Below the pieces are notes generated by a model. It was not told the DNA's origin. It did no database searches and saw nothing but the letters and a program-made list of their open reading frames with translations. This document shows, in pieces, positions 12,300 through 20,536 of a stretch of DNA of 22,722 nt. Origin of the DNA: a virus; the IMG/VR virus record IMGVR_UViG_3300025732_000283, positions 1 to 22,722 of that record, one strand, 5' to 3'. The first letter of the stretch is position 1, and each line of letters opens with the position of its first letter. Position numbers and translations under genes: made by a program.

Positions 12300-14926
12300 T
12301 ATCCGATGACAGTGACAGTGTAGTCTGAACCAGTGACAGACGACGCGAAGATCACAGTGACGGTGTCGGTGGTTGTCATCTGAACGTCGGTGTAGACCAG
12401 ATCATAGGTGCTGCCCGACTTCCGAACCTGCACGGTGACATCGCGTGTCCCAAAGTTGTGCGTGACCGTGAACGAGGTGTTGGTTCCTGCCAAGGCCGTA
12501 CTGTACTTCCTGCTAATCTGCTGGAACGCGCTGTTGTTGTGATACTGGAGGGTGTTGCTGGTGCTGTTGTAGTACAGGTCACCCACCGCACCTGTAGGAG
12601 CGGAGGCTAGGCCGGTGAGGTTAAGCTGGCCGGTGGACTTGATGCGGAGGCGTTCGGTGGAGCTTCCAGATACAGTGGTGAAAAATCGGATGTCGCTGCT
12701 TACGGAGTAGATTTGGCAGCCATTTGTAGAGGCATCATAGAACGAGATTCCCTTGGCGTTTGCAGCTCCACCAACGATTGTGGCCAAAGTGTCTCCAGTC
12801 GTTGAGACCACAAACTTTGAACTAGCAGTGGTTGTTCCGATAAGAACATTCCGACTGCTATCAATGTAGATGGCATCACTCCCGCCCACCGCCAGCGCGA
12901 GGGTGTCGGAGTTGGTCGGCCAGTAGAGGCCGGTGTCGGGGTTTGCAGCAAGCGCGATGGCTGGGACGCTGGCAGTTCCGTTGATCCCGACTTGGACCTG
13001 TCCACCGTTCGCGATCGCCAGCCTCGTGGTGCTGTCCTCCCAAATCTCGAACGAGGTCGTGCCGCTGCGGTAACCAGTCGCCCAGCTCTTAGCGCCAACC
13101 TCGGAGATGAACCTCGGGAATGTACCAGCAGATCCAGCAGCCTTGATGTTTCCGGAGGCGTGAATGCGCTCGCCGACAGTGGTGACTCCCACGCCCAGAT
13201 TCCCCGAGGCGTCGAGGGTCATCGCCGTTGTCCAACTGATCAGAGCATCAGCAGTTCCGGATGCCGCAGTCTGCCAAGTGTGGACAACGCCTGTGGATCC
13301 ACCGGAGGCAACATCGTAACGACCAGCCGGTTGTCCTGTCGCCTTGTAGTACCAGTTGTTGAACGCGACCTTGCGATAGGCGTTCATCGTCGCTCCAACG
13401 CGCCAATCGTAGGTCAGACCGTCACCATAAAATGCTCCAGAGGTGCCAACATCAATGGCTCTTCCACCGGACCACGCACTAGGCGTCACACCCAACCCAA
13501 GGTTGCCGGAGGCGTCCAGCGTGAGCTGAGTTCCGCTGGAACCCGAATACCAAGTAGCTCCAGACGAAGAGAGCCTATATCTCTCAACGCCTGCGATGTA
13601 GTGCCGCTGTTCTGTCCATGTCGCTGAATTTCCGTGCAGCAGAACGGTTCCGCTCGAAGAAAGGGTCGTATCAGCACCTTCTCCTATTGCTCCGCTGTAC
13701 GAAATGCGTCCCGCTACTGACAGGGGATACGCAGGCGACGCCGTCCCGATGCCAAGGCGGTTGTTTGAGTTGTCCCAGAACAGGTTCGAGGAGAAGCCGA
13801 TCCTGTTCGCGGTAGGGGTGTTTGAGCAGAACGGAATCTGACCCTCTGTGTAGGCGGTCGACTTGGCGAAGTGGAACACCCCACCCGACAGCACCATGCC
13901 GTTGCCTGCGGTGTAGGAACCGGCTTGGGAGAACTTAACGAACGGAACCGGGGTCGTCCCAAGCGTGCCACCAGCATTTGCCGTACAGACCCAGCCAGAG
14001 TCTGCATTCGCCGTACCTTCCTCGATGAACGTAAACGCACCAACCAGCTCGTCCCAAGTGTTGGCATCCAGAGAGCGGGTCATCGCGGAACCAGTGCCGT
14101 TCCAGATGTAGATGCCGTTCTGCTGCGACAGGCTCTGATCCTTCACCAAGATGCGGGTGGTGCCGCTGGTGAAGGTTGCAGGATCAATGCCGTCGATCAG
14201 CCCAGATCCGGGTGCGCTCAGGTTGATGTCCGCCGTGGACGCCACCAAGCAGCTCGCCTTGATGTCCAGACCTTGAGCTACCGAGTCAACGTAGCCCTTG
14301 GTGGCCAGCGTGGAGCCGGACGATCCAGAGGTAACGTTTCCGCTGTTGACGATGTTGAACCCAGCAATGTCCAGATCCGCAGTCAGAGCGCCGAATCCGG
14401 TCAGCGAGATCGAGGACTTGGCAGTGGCTGCAGGATTGTTGGAAGCATCACCGACATAGAGCTGACCCGTAGCCAACGCCAAGCGAGCCAAAGGCAGCAA
14501 ACCACTGGAGATGTTCGCAGCGTTCGTCGTGTCGGTGGTGGCGGAAGCAGCCAGACCAGAAACCGAACCAGCAGGGATCGAAGCAGACCACTTTGGCTTC
14601 GTGTTGGTGCCGTCGTAGGTCAGGATGTAGCCGTCCGTACCGACAGCCAGCTTGGCAGTAGTGGCAAGACCGCTCTGATAGAGGAGTTCACCAGCAGCTC
14701 CACCACTGATGTTGGTTGCAGTGACGCTGGAGGAACTGTCGAGGATGGTGCGGACAGCAGAGCCATCCCACCACTTAAGGACTTTTGAACCAGTCGTGTC
14801 GGTCCAGAAGTATCCGATGTCTCCACCAGATGACAGCGTCGGGTTCCCGGTGCCGATGTTATAGACCTTGAAGTCTTGAACCTCGTTCTTGTTGAGCGTG
14901 ATGGAGTTTAGAAACGGAACTGCCAT
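12299..14926 (-). CDS. Large tail fibre protein, 875 aa
   Basis: The N-terminus FLNSITLNKNEVQDFKVYNI followed by SGGDIGYFWTDTTG and VLKWWDGSAVRTI is a common phage fibre start, where a short module docks and a YF-T...WDG repeat follows. Next come STLATKGYVDSVAQGLDIKA and NGIYIWNGTGSAMTR, then repeats of the form TLDASGNLGLGVTPSAW, LDASGNLGVGVTTVG and NNRLGIGTASPAYPL, typical of beta-helical fibre shafts. The C-terminal 68 residues (KYSTALAG, FTVTHNFG, DTVTVIFASSVTG) form a small beta domain shared with the preceding 203-aa gene. No intramolecular chaperone triad (S74 type) is evident. The ATG lies 6 nt after the previous stop, without a strong ribosome binding site. Confidence 0.82.
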   Translation of the reverse strand: MAVPFLNSITLNKNEVQDFKVYNIGTGNPTLSSGGDIGYFWTDTTGSKVLKWWDGSAVRTILDSSSSVTATNISGGAAGELLYQSGLATTAKLAVGTDGYILTYDGTNTKPKWSASIPAGSVSGLAASATTDTTNAANISSGLLPLARLALATGQLYVGDASNNPAATAKSSISLTGFGALTADLDIAGFNIVNSGNVTSGSSGSTLATKGYVDSVAQGLDIKASCLVASTADINLSAPGSGLIDGIDPATFTSGTTRILVKDQSLSQQNGIYIWNGTGSAMTRSLDANTWDELVGAFTFIEEGTANADSGWVCTANAGGTLGTTPVPFVKFSQAGSYTAGNGMVLSGGVFHFAKSTAYTEGQIPFCSNTPTANRIGFSSNLFWDNSNNRLGIGTASPAYPLSVAGRISYSGAIGEGADTTLSSSGTVLLHGNSATWTEQRHYIAGVERYRLSSSGATWYSGSSGTQLTLDASGNLGLGVTPSAWSGGRAIDVGTSGAFYGDGLTYDWRVGATMNAYRKVAFNNWYYKATGQPAGRYDVASGGSTGVVHTWQTAASGTADALISWTTAMTLDASGNLGVGVTTVGERIHASGNIKAAGSAGTFPRFISEVGAKSWATGYRSGTTSFEIWEDSTTRLAIANGGQVQVGINGTASVPAIALAANPDTGLYWPTNSDTLALAVGGSDAIYIDSSRNVLIGTTTASSKFVVSTTGDTLATIVGGAANAKGISFYDASTNGCQIYSVSSDIRFFTTVSGSSTERLRIKSTGQLNLTGLASAPTGAVGDLYYNSTSNTLQYHNNSAFQQISRKYSTALAGTNTSFTVTHNFGTRDVTVQVRKSGSTYDLVYTDVQMTTTDTVTVIFASSVTGSDYTVTVIG

Positions 14927-14932
14927 AGTGTC

Positions 14933-15544
14933 TTAGAAGTTGAGGTAAGCGATTCCGGTACAAGCACCGGGGAAGTGGACGTTTACAGTGTTTGCGGACG
15001 GATATTCGACCTCTGCCCAACCAGCGCGGTTGAGGATCTGATCTATCACCCACACCGTCGGGTAGGCGTTGAGGTTGTGGTTGATTACCCAAGGGTTCGC
15101 AGCAACCCCCTGCGTGTGCGTGTAGGTCGTCGCTCCAATGGTGCTGCGTTGCTGGGTAGCCGTTGCATCGTCGAGGATGGCCTTTCCCTGCGGCGTGATG
15201 TCGCCACCCAGCTTGGTCGTATTGACCACACCGGGCTGGATTGTGGTCGAGTTGCTGTTGGCCGAAGCAGCGACATCGCCGGTCAGAGCCGCACGCTCGA
15301 AGGAGACCTGACCAGCCGTATCCCAGTTGGCGACTACCGTGGTCGAGTTACCAACCACCCGCTCCAGCGTCAGCGTCCCATTGGCAGACTTGACGAGGTA
15401 CTCCGCATTTACAGGAGCACCAGCAGCCGAGACGAGATTGTACAGGTCCGAGAAGTTGTCGTTGCACTTGATGAAGGCATCACGCAACGGATCTCCCGTT
15501 CCATCATTGGGTACTGTCCCGACGTCGATTGGCTGCTGTGCCAT
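14933..15544 (-). CDS. Short tail fibre or structural protein, 203 aa
   Basis: The protein starts MAQQPIDVGTVPNDGTGDPL and RDAFIKCNDNFSDLYNL, a motif (IxVGTxPNDGTGDPLRxAFxKxNxNFxxLY) widely found at the start of phage tail and structural proteins. A Ser/Thr/Asn-rich shaft-like middle follows (TTVVANWDTAGQVSFERAAL). The C-terminus has WVINHNLNAYPTVWVI and NTVNVHFPGACTGIAYL, the same small beta domain that ends the 875-aa fibre. This could be a trimeric connector or short fibre carrying the same tip as its large neighbour. The ATG lies 3 nt after the upstream TGA, with GAGG almost touching it. Confidence 0.75.
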   Translation of the reverse strand: MAQQPIDVGTVPNDGTGDPLRDAFIKCNDNFSDLYNLVSAAGAPVNAEYLVKSANGTLTLERVVGNSTTVVANWDTAGQVSFERAALTGDVAASANSNSTTIQPGVVNTTKLGGDITPQGKAILDDATATQQRSTIGATTYTHTQGVAANPWVINHNLNAYPTVWVIDQILNRAGWAEVEYPSANTVNVHFPGACTGIAYLNF

Positions 15545-15547
15545 ACC

Positions 15548-15913
15548 TCAGTATTTCTTGCTGAACTTAGTGTTCGTCGGTGAGAAGCCGACCTGCAACT
15601 TGGTTCCCCCGCATTTCACGCGCACCTCTGGGTTGTCTCGCTCCACCTCGCGAAGGAACTGGGAATCCTTCCAGCATTCGTAACCCAGTTTTGCGCCCCA
15701 GTGATGGTACAGCGTCGGGTCGATACGCATCCGCAACCGACCAATGCCGTCGATGCTGCGGAGATCCTGCTGGCTGTCCTTGGCGATGCGTTTCTGATGC
15801 ACCTCGGCATTCACTAGATCCGCGTGATATCCGGTGGCGAGTTCCTTGACCACATCCTGACGCAGTTGCGCCGGGAGTCCTTCGAGTACGTTGTCTAGTA
15901 TGGGTGATTGCAT
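15548..15913 (-). CDS. Conserved phage protein of unknown function, 121 aa
   Basis: The product has a helical N-terminal half (ILDNVLEGLPAQLRQDVVKE) with YHADLVNAEVHQKRIAKDSQ. A compact second half follows, with IDGIGRLRMRIDPTLYHHWG, LGYECWKDSQFLREVERDNP and KCGGTKLQVGF. The pattern RSIDGIGRLRMRIDPTxYHxWG is familiar from uncultured aquatic phages, always near the capsid gene, but I know no function. The ATG at 15911-15913 is preferred over an in-frame GTG at 15937 that would start inside the terminator loop. There is no Shine-Dalgarno at either start, and the ATG follows the terminator T-tract by only five bases. Confidence 0.68.
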   Translation of the reverse strand: MQSPILDNVLEGLPAQLRQDVVKELATGYHADLVNAEVHQKRIAKDSQQDLRSIDGIGRLRMRIDPTLYHHWGAKLGYECWKDSQFLREVERDNPEVRVKCGGTKLQVGFSPTNTKFSKKY

Positions 15914-15918
15914 GATAG

Positions 15919-15957
15919 AAAAAAGGGGAGCACCCACCGATATGGCAGATGCTCCCC
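15919..15957 (-). terminator. Intrinsic terminator after the major capsid gene
   Basis: Read on the minus strand, GGGGAGCA (15950-15957) pairs perfectly with TGCTCCCC (15925-15932) around a 17-nt loop and is followed by six T (15919-15924). This is a classic rho-independent terminator, 13 nt after the capsid stop codon. Like T7 T-phi after gene 10, it would give high capsid expression and lower, read-through expression of downstream tail genes. Confidence 0.85.
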
Positions 15958-15970
15958 GTTGAGTGATTGA

Positions 15971-17029
15971 TTACGACGCGCCAGCGAACATGCCGAAGCC
16001 ACCGGGGTTCTTCACCACGAGACCAGCAATGGCCTGCACGAGACGGATAGGACCGCCGCCAGCGTCAGGGAGATCCTTGACCTCGGGCAGCTTGCAGTAC
16101 CGGATCTCGGTCATGTCCATGGGGATCACGTATCCACGATAGGCTTGAGAATCCAGCGTGGTGGTGCTCTTACCACCGATGAAGGTGGTGGGGTGCAGGA
16201 TCAGACGACCGAAATCACCCTCGAACACGTCGATAGAAGACGCGAACGTCGAGCTGGACAGCTCCTGATTGAACGTGCGGACGCTGGTAGCAGCGATGCT
16301 GTTCGTGTTGGCAACCTGCGTGGCAGCGGCGCTGGTCAAGTTGGTGAAGGAACGCTTCAGGGTCGTTCCGAGAATGCAGTCGTAGTCACGATACACGCCA
16401 GTCTTGGAGTAGATGGCGGTGAGGACGTTCTGCACGGTGGACTCAGCGAAGTTCGCCGAGGTGACAGAGCTGATGGCATTGGTGGCCGCAGTGCCCGGGG
16501 TCACGCCGCCAGCAGGAGCAAAGGCGGAACCGGAGGCAAGAGCACCAATGTTGGAGCTGTTGGTGCCGAGGAGCCAGTTACCGAGGGATCCGGTCTGGTA
16601 GGCGTTGGTGGAACCGTTGTCCTGCTGCGCCGCCTGATTGGTGCAGAGGAACGTGGACTCCATGTCGCGCTTAATCTCAACGAGGAGCTTGGCGACGTTG
16701 TAGGCGACCTCAGAGGCAGCACCGGCAACGTTCTGGGTCTCGGCGATGAAGCCGACCCGGCTGTTGCGGCGGAAAGCCTGAGCGTAGTTGGTAACGCGCA
16801 GACGATTGGCGGATTCGTTCGTGTAGCTGGTGACGTCGGTACCGTCGATCACGCCACCGAGTTGAGGGGCGGAGTAGTCGTCCACCTGCCAGCTCATGAT
16901 GACGTTCCCGAGGTCCTTGCCCTTGGGAGCCATGGACACGAAGGGAGTGCTCTTCGCGTCAACGTTTGCGATGTAGTCGGCCAGCTCCTCGCGGACGCCG
17001 ACCTGATTGTTTACACCAAGATATGCCAT
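15971..17029 (-). CDS. Major capsid protein, SU10/DUF5309 family
   Basis: The 352-aa product starts MAYLGVNNQVGVREELADYI and TPFVSMAPKG, followed by IMSWQVDDYSAP (44-55) and an IDGTDVTSY loop. The segment LRVTNYAQAFRRNSRVGFIA (78-95), ETQNVAGAASEVAYNVAKLL (97-116) and EIKRDMESTFLC (118-129) is the signature of the SU10-type (DUF5309) HK97-fold capsid proteins. The C-terminal half has the beta-rich P-domain-like sequence with GDFGRLILHPTTF and ends GLVVKNPGGFGMFAGAS. Length and position just after a scaffold gene agree. GAAAGG (17040-17045) lies 10 nt before the ATG and overlaps the scaffold stop. It would self-assemble into the icosahedral shell. Confidence 0.88.
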   Translation of the reverse strand: MAYLGVNNQVGVREELADYIANVDAKSTPFVSMAPKGKDLGNVIMSWQVDDYSAPQLGGVIDGTDVTSYTNESANRLRVTNYAQAFRRNSRVGFIAETQNVAGAASEVAYNVAKLLVEIKRDMESTFLCTNQAAQQDNGSTNAYQTGSLGNWLLGTNSSNIGALASGSAFAPAGGVTPGTAATNAISSVTSANFAESTVQNVLTAIYSKTGVYRDYDCILGTTLKRSFTNLTSAAATQVANTNSIAATSVRTFNQELSSSTFASSIDVFEGDFGRLILHPTTFIGGKSTTTLDSQAYRGYVIPMDMTEIRYCKLPEVKDLPDAGGGPIRLVQAIAGLVVKNPGGFGMFAGAS

Positions 17030-17035
17030 GGTAGT

Positions 17036-18079
17036 TTAGCCTTTCAGAAGTGTGTGTTGAAGCAACCGCGACAGATCGGCAGTGCTCCCACTTTGGTTGA
17101 ACGCCTTCTTGGCAGACCTCGCCGCATCGTTGGCCTTGTCAGACTTGACCGGACTCGCCTTGGGAGCCGCAGGCTGCTTAGGGGCCACCTTCACAGGAGC
17201 CTTCGCAACCTTCGCGCTCTTCTCGCGTTCCATTCGAGCCTTCCGACCTTCTAGGAAGTCACCGATTGCAATCTGGTAGTCAGGAAACGACGCAAGTTGT
17301 GGCATCTGCCGCAACACCTGCTGCGCTTCCGAATACGTCGGATTGCTACGGTCTTTCCACCAAGGGTACGCACTCTCCGCAACTGGCCGCACTTGTTTGT
17401 AAGTGTTGAGGAATTGGTGCCGCGTCGGAATGTGAACATCCAAGGCATCCTCGACTCGTCGCCGAATCGCCTTGATCTCATCCGCGCTGTACTCTTTCCC
17501 GCCAACTTCGCAGCCGTCAGCGTTGTCCTCGCACCATCTCTTCAACTCCCGGGCCTTGCGGTACTCATCGCTGAGTTTCGTTTCGTCCCAGATGTCAGAG
17601 AACGGATTGTCGGTCGTCGCTGCCGCCTGCGGTACTGCCGCCTGCTGCTCGAGTGCTTCCAGCTTCGTCCGCGCCTCATTCAGCTCACGCTCCAAGGCTT
17701 CCGCTTTTGCTGCGGCTTCCTTTTTTTGGGCTACGAGCTTGTTGATGCGCTTCTGGACTCCAGCCGGTTCGTCCTCGGTAGCGTCTTCAGTCTGCTGAGT
17801 GGTTTCCTCCTCAGCGGGATCCTCCACGGGTGTCGCCTCCCCGGTCTCAGCAGTCTCGGACGCTGACTCCTCGGCGACCGGCTCATCTGCACTCGCAGCG
17901 GCTGGTTCCGGTTCCTCGACAGCTTTTGTCGGAGTCTCGGAGAACCGAGTTTCCAACAGTTTCGCCAACGCCACCGTGTCGAGCGGGAGCGGGTTGAGCG
18001 GTTGCGCCGTGTTTTGGGAGGGTGTCGCTTCCCCGGTTTGTGTTGCTTCCATGCTTTTTAGGCCCTGCAAGTCGGGCAT
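17036..18079 (-). CDS. Scaffold-like head assembly protein
   Basis: The product has a very acidic, Pro/Ala/Thr-rich N-terminal third (EEPEP, EESASETAETGEA, DPAEEETTQQTEDATEDEPA). A coiled coil follows at about 107-150 (VQKRINKLVAQKKEAAAKAE, ALERELNEARTKLEALEQQ), then a helical middle and a strongly basic C-terminus (KAPVKVAPKQPAAPKASPVK). Acidic disorder, central coiled coil and basic capsid-binding tail directly before the capsid gene are the usual organisation of phage scaffolds. The start may be the ATG at 18079 or the in-frame ATG at 18052 (MEATQTGE); neither has a strong Shine-Dalgarno, so the N-terminal nine residues are uncertain. Two perfect inverted repeats lie just upstream. Confidence 0.8.
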   Translation of the reverse strand: MPDLQGLKSMEATQTGEATPSQNTAQPLNPLPLDTVALAKLLETRFSETPTKAVEEPEPAAASADEPVAEESASETAETGEATPVEDPAEEETTQQTEDATEDEPAGVQKRINKLVAQKKEAAAKAEALERELNEARTKLEALEQQAAVPQAAATTDNPFSDIWDETKLSDEYRKARELKRWCEDNADGCEVGGKEYSADEIKAIRRRVEDALDVHIPTRHQFLNTYKQVRPVAESAYPWWKDRSNPTYSEAQQVLRQMPQLASFPDYQIAIGDFLEGRKARMEREKSAKVAKAPVKVAPKQPAAPKASPVKSDKANDAARSAKKAFNQSGSTADLSRLLQHTLLKG

Positions 18080-18088
18080 ACTACGACA

Positions 18089-18106
18089 GGGTTTAACGCT
18101 AAACCC
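18089..18106. promoter_or_regulatory. Perfect inverted repeat, 7-bp arms, operator or hairpin candidate
   Basis: The sequence GGGTTTAACGCTAAACCC is a perfect dyad with 7-bp arms and a 4-nt centre, ending 10 bp before the scaffold start codon. It contains the palindromic 10-mer TTAACGCTAA found at four other places in the window. No T-tract follows, so it is not a standard terminator. It could be a dimeric regulator site or an mRNA hairpin affecting scaffold translation. Confidence 0.6.
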
Positions 18107-18130
18107 AGAAAGCTAAAGCCCTCATGGACT

Positions 18131-18146
18131 ACGTTACCGCTAACGT
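18131..18146. promoter_or_regulatory. Perfect inverted repeat, 6-bp arms, operator candidate
   Basis: ACGTTACCGCTAACGT has 6-bp arms around a 4-nt centre and contains TTACCGCTAA, a member of the TTANCGNTAA set. It lies in the 74-bp space between the 79-aa gene and the scaffold gene, 24 bp from the second inverted repeat. Read on the minus strand, a TTGACG hexamer overlaps its upstream edge, but no convincing -10 follows at the right distance. Confidence 0.6.
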
Positions 18147-18153
18147 CAATCAA

Positions 18154-18393
18154 TTATTCTTGGGGAGCTTCCAGCTTCAGACCCATCTCCACGAGGAACG
18201 AGCGTGCATCCGATAGAGCAGCCGCACGTCCGCAATTGTACGCCCTAGCCTCCGGAGTAAGTGCCGAATTAATTGCTGCGGAGACCTCGTCAGCAATCAA
18301 TTCACTCAGCACCTGCCGCAATGCACGCAGCACCGGCTCATGTTCACCCACACCACCCAGCGCCATCTTGAGCTGTTCGTCAGTCATTCTCAT
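18154..18393 (-). CDS. Small helical protein between portal and scaffold, 79 aa
   Basis: The product is MRMTDEQLKMALGGVGEHEP and VLRALRQVLSELIADEVSAA, then RAYNCGRAAALSDARSFLVE. It is almost all predicted helix with mixed charge. Short proteins with the NCGRAAAL.DAR pattern occur between portal and scaffold genes in other phages (from memory), with no assigned role. The ATG overlaps the portal TGA (ATGA); a second ATG two codons later (MTDEQ) is equally possible. It could be a head assembly cofactor, which position alone suggests. Confidence 0.68.
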   Translation of the reverse strand: MRMTDEQLKMALGGVGEHEPVLRALRQVLSELIADEVSAAINSALTPEARAYNCGRAAALSDARSFLVEMGLKLEAPQE

Positions 18394-20498
18394 TGAGGAG
18401 TCGCTCCGGGTTGCACGCCAAGACGTCCAGTGACCGCGTTCTGCTGCTGTTGGACGCTGAATTGCAGATTCTCCACATACTTCTGCAGATTGGCTTGGAA
18501 CAACGGATCCTGTTGAGCCTGCTGCTGATATTTCGGGTTCGCCTGCAGGATCTGCTGGGCAAAGTTCAGCCTTGCTTGAGCTGTGGGATCGTTTTCACGC
18601 AGCTTGGGCGGGTTCCCGAGCGACATGAGGCCGAGTTCGTCGTTGGTCTCGTCGAACATCTTCTGCGAGGCCGGTCCAGCCTGCATAATCAGCTCGTTAG
18701 CCAGCGTCGGATCAATCGCACGCAGCGCCAGACCAACGAGCTTGGTGCGATCCACGACACCTACACTGTCCAGCGGAAGAACGAGGCTCGAAAGCGCCTT
18801 GAGCTTCTCGGTCACGAGGTCGGTCTGCAGCTCGCGCACGTCGAACTTCAGCGAAACATCAAACTCTTGGACGTTGGTGCTCAGAGGAACGTTGCTGCCG
18901 GTGATACGAGCCACTTCCTCTGGCCCAGTGTACTGCAGCGTTAGGCTCAAGACCTGCCGAAACGCCTCGGTCCAGCCGTGCAGCCAGTTGTTCACAAGCC
19001 TCTGCTGCCGCATCTGAGTGAGCGCAGGAGGCACTTTCTCGGTAGGACGGCCAAAGTACCTGTCCACCTGCGTCTCGATGGCTGCGATGAGGTTAAAAGC
19101 CACCGAAGGCTCCCGCGCAGGCGGCTGCATGAACGAGATCTCGCCCGGACGCAGCACCGGAATCTGCACCGCAGGCCCAAGACGCAGGTTTCCGCCCCTC
19201 GTCTTCGGCACTTGAATCGGCGGAATCGTGTTCAGCGACGTGTAGTCGAAGATCGAGTCGCGCTGGGCCTTGATCTCGTTCTGCCACGTCGCGCAGATCT
19301 CCGGAACGCCTCGGCTCTCGACGATCTTTCGGTGGATAACCTCAGAACGCCACACGATGAACGGGTACTGCCCGTGCTCGTAGTCGATCAGCTCGAACTT
19401 GCCCCAAGCATTGCCCACTTGTGGACAGAATACTGTGCAGTAAACACCCGGCACACCGTCTTCATCGAGCGCCTTCTGGTACGCATAGACGACCTCGATC
19501 AGGTTCTCACGGTCCAGCACCGCGTTGTTGGTCAGCCCGATCGTGTAGGTGTAGTCGCTGAAGTTGCTGAACCGTCCGCGTGTAGCAATCGCCTGCTTGG
19601 CCCATTCCTCGTCCCAGTCGTCCGTCTCGACATGCTGCATCACCTCGATCTCGGTCATGTAGCAGCGCCTGAAAACCACACGCGCAGACTGGATGTCGGT
19701 GGTCTCCGGAGGGAACGCCAGCTCGTCGTATGGAGCCAATGCCGCCACGCTCGGAGAGTTCTTCACCAGCGTCGGCACGTAGATCTCGCACTCACCCTCC
19801 TCACGCAGATCCTTCACGCACTCCAAAGCCTTGCGCTTCTTGAGATTCGGGAAGGCAGCCATCAGCAGCTCGGCCAACTGGTCGGTGGCATCCGGATTCG
19901 CCAACAGATTCGGCAGGTCCGCCAACACGCTGCCTTGAGGGCTTTGCGCCGCGATCTGCATGAGCTGCTCTACCGTGACGTACTGCTCCTTTTGCCCGAT
20001 CTCCTGCTGCCAACTCACATGGCACCCGGCCCAGCCGTAGGTCCACAGGTACTGACTCAGCAGCTCCACCTCACGGGTCATGTCCGTGTAGAGCTTCTGG
20101 TTCATCACCCAGTCCATGAGGCTGTGCGCCGTCACCGCGGTGTCCAGATTCCGCACGTTGGTCGGGGCCACACGCAGCATGCTTCTCCAGAAGGCTGTGG
20201 AGCACACATCGACCAGCCCGTTCACGACCTCGTCGGCCAGCGGAATGCGCGTATCGGAGGCACCATCCCAAGGGAAAGCCATCTTTCCACCCGGCTGGTT
20301 GTCATTCCACTTCTTGCCGTCCCCGCTCTGACCGTCCCAGCGGCAGTACCGGGTGTTCTCGGCCTGCCCAACCCTCGTCCCCAGACCAAAGTCGGTTGCC
20401 GCACGGCGCAGCTCCTCGTTCAGCGCACCCACGTCAGGCGCGTCACCCACATGCGCCATTGCATCACCACTGGTCTTATAGCTCGTCGCGTAATTCAT
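18390..20498 (-). CDS. Portal protein, 702 aa
   Basis: The protein contains FPWDGASDTRIPLADEVVNG at residues 75-94, a hallmark of one large group of portal proteins ((Y/F)PWxGASDxRxPL). It continues with WTYGWAGCHVSW, RCYMTEIEVMQHV, YPFIVWRSEVIHRKIVESRG, QNEIKAQRDSIFDYTSLNTI, and a Gln-rich C-terminal helix (KYQQQAQQDPLFQANLQKYV). It forms the dodecameric ring for DNA packaging and tail attachment. The frame could begin with TTG at 20534, but the ATG at 20496-20498 is preferred because AAAGGG (20505-20510) lies 6 nt upstream. It sits directly after the large terminase, leaving a 38-bp gap. Confidence 0.87.
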   Translation of the reverse strand: MNYATSYKTSGDAMAHVGDAPDVGALNEELRRAATDFGLGTRVGQAENTRYCRWDGQSGDGKKWNDNQPGGKMAFPWDGASDTRIPLADEVVNGLVDVCSTAFWRSMLRVAPTNVRNLDTAVTAHSLMDWVMNQKLYTDMTREVELLSQYLWTYGWAGCHVSWQQEIGQKEQYVTVEQLMQIAAQSPQGSVLADLPNLLANPDATDQLAELLMAAFPNLKKRKALECVKDLREEGECEIYVPTLVKNSPSVAALAPYDELAFPPETTDIQSARVVFRRCYMTEIEVMQHVETDDWDEEWAKQAIATRGRFSNFSDYTYTIGLTNNAVLDRENLIEVVYAYQKALDEDGVPGVYCTVFCPQVGNAWGKFELIDYEHGQYPFIVWRSEVIHRKIVESRGVPEICATWQNEIKAQRDSIFDYTSLNTIPPIQVPKTRGGNLRLGPAVQIPVLRPGEISFMQPPAREPSVAFNLIAAIETQVDRYFGRPTEKVPPALTQMRQQRLVNNWLHGWTEAFRQVLSLTLQYTGPEEVARITGSNVPLSTNVQEFDVSLKFDVRELQTDLVTEKLKALSSLVLPLDSVGVVDRTKLVGLALRAIDPTLANELIMQAGPASQKMFDETNDELGLMSLGNPPKLRENDPTAQARLNFAQQILQANPKYQQQAQQDPLFQANLQKYVENLQFSVQQQQNAVTGRLGVQPGATPQ

Positions 20499-20536
20499 CC
20501 GCAGCCCTTTGGTCTCTTTTTGGCTAAAAAGCAACG

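Noticed and set aside
17721-17727. Run of seven A on the coding strand in the scaffold gene as a possible slippage or frameshift site
   Set aside because: It codes a normal QKK in the coiled coil, the gene remains open on both sides, and I found no adjoining frame that would make a sensible fusion product.
20499-20534. TTG start at 20534 giving a portal 12 residues longer
   Set aside because: The ATG at 20498 has AAAGGG at good spacing; the TTG has no ribosome binding signal and would begin inside the terminase stop region.
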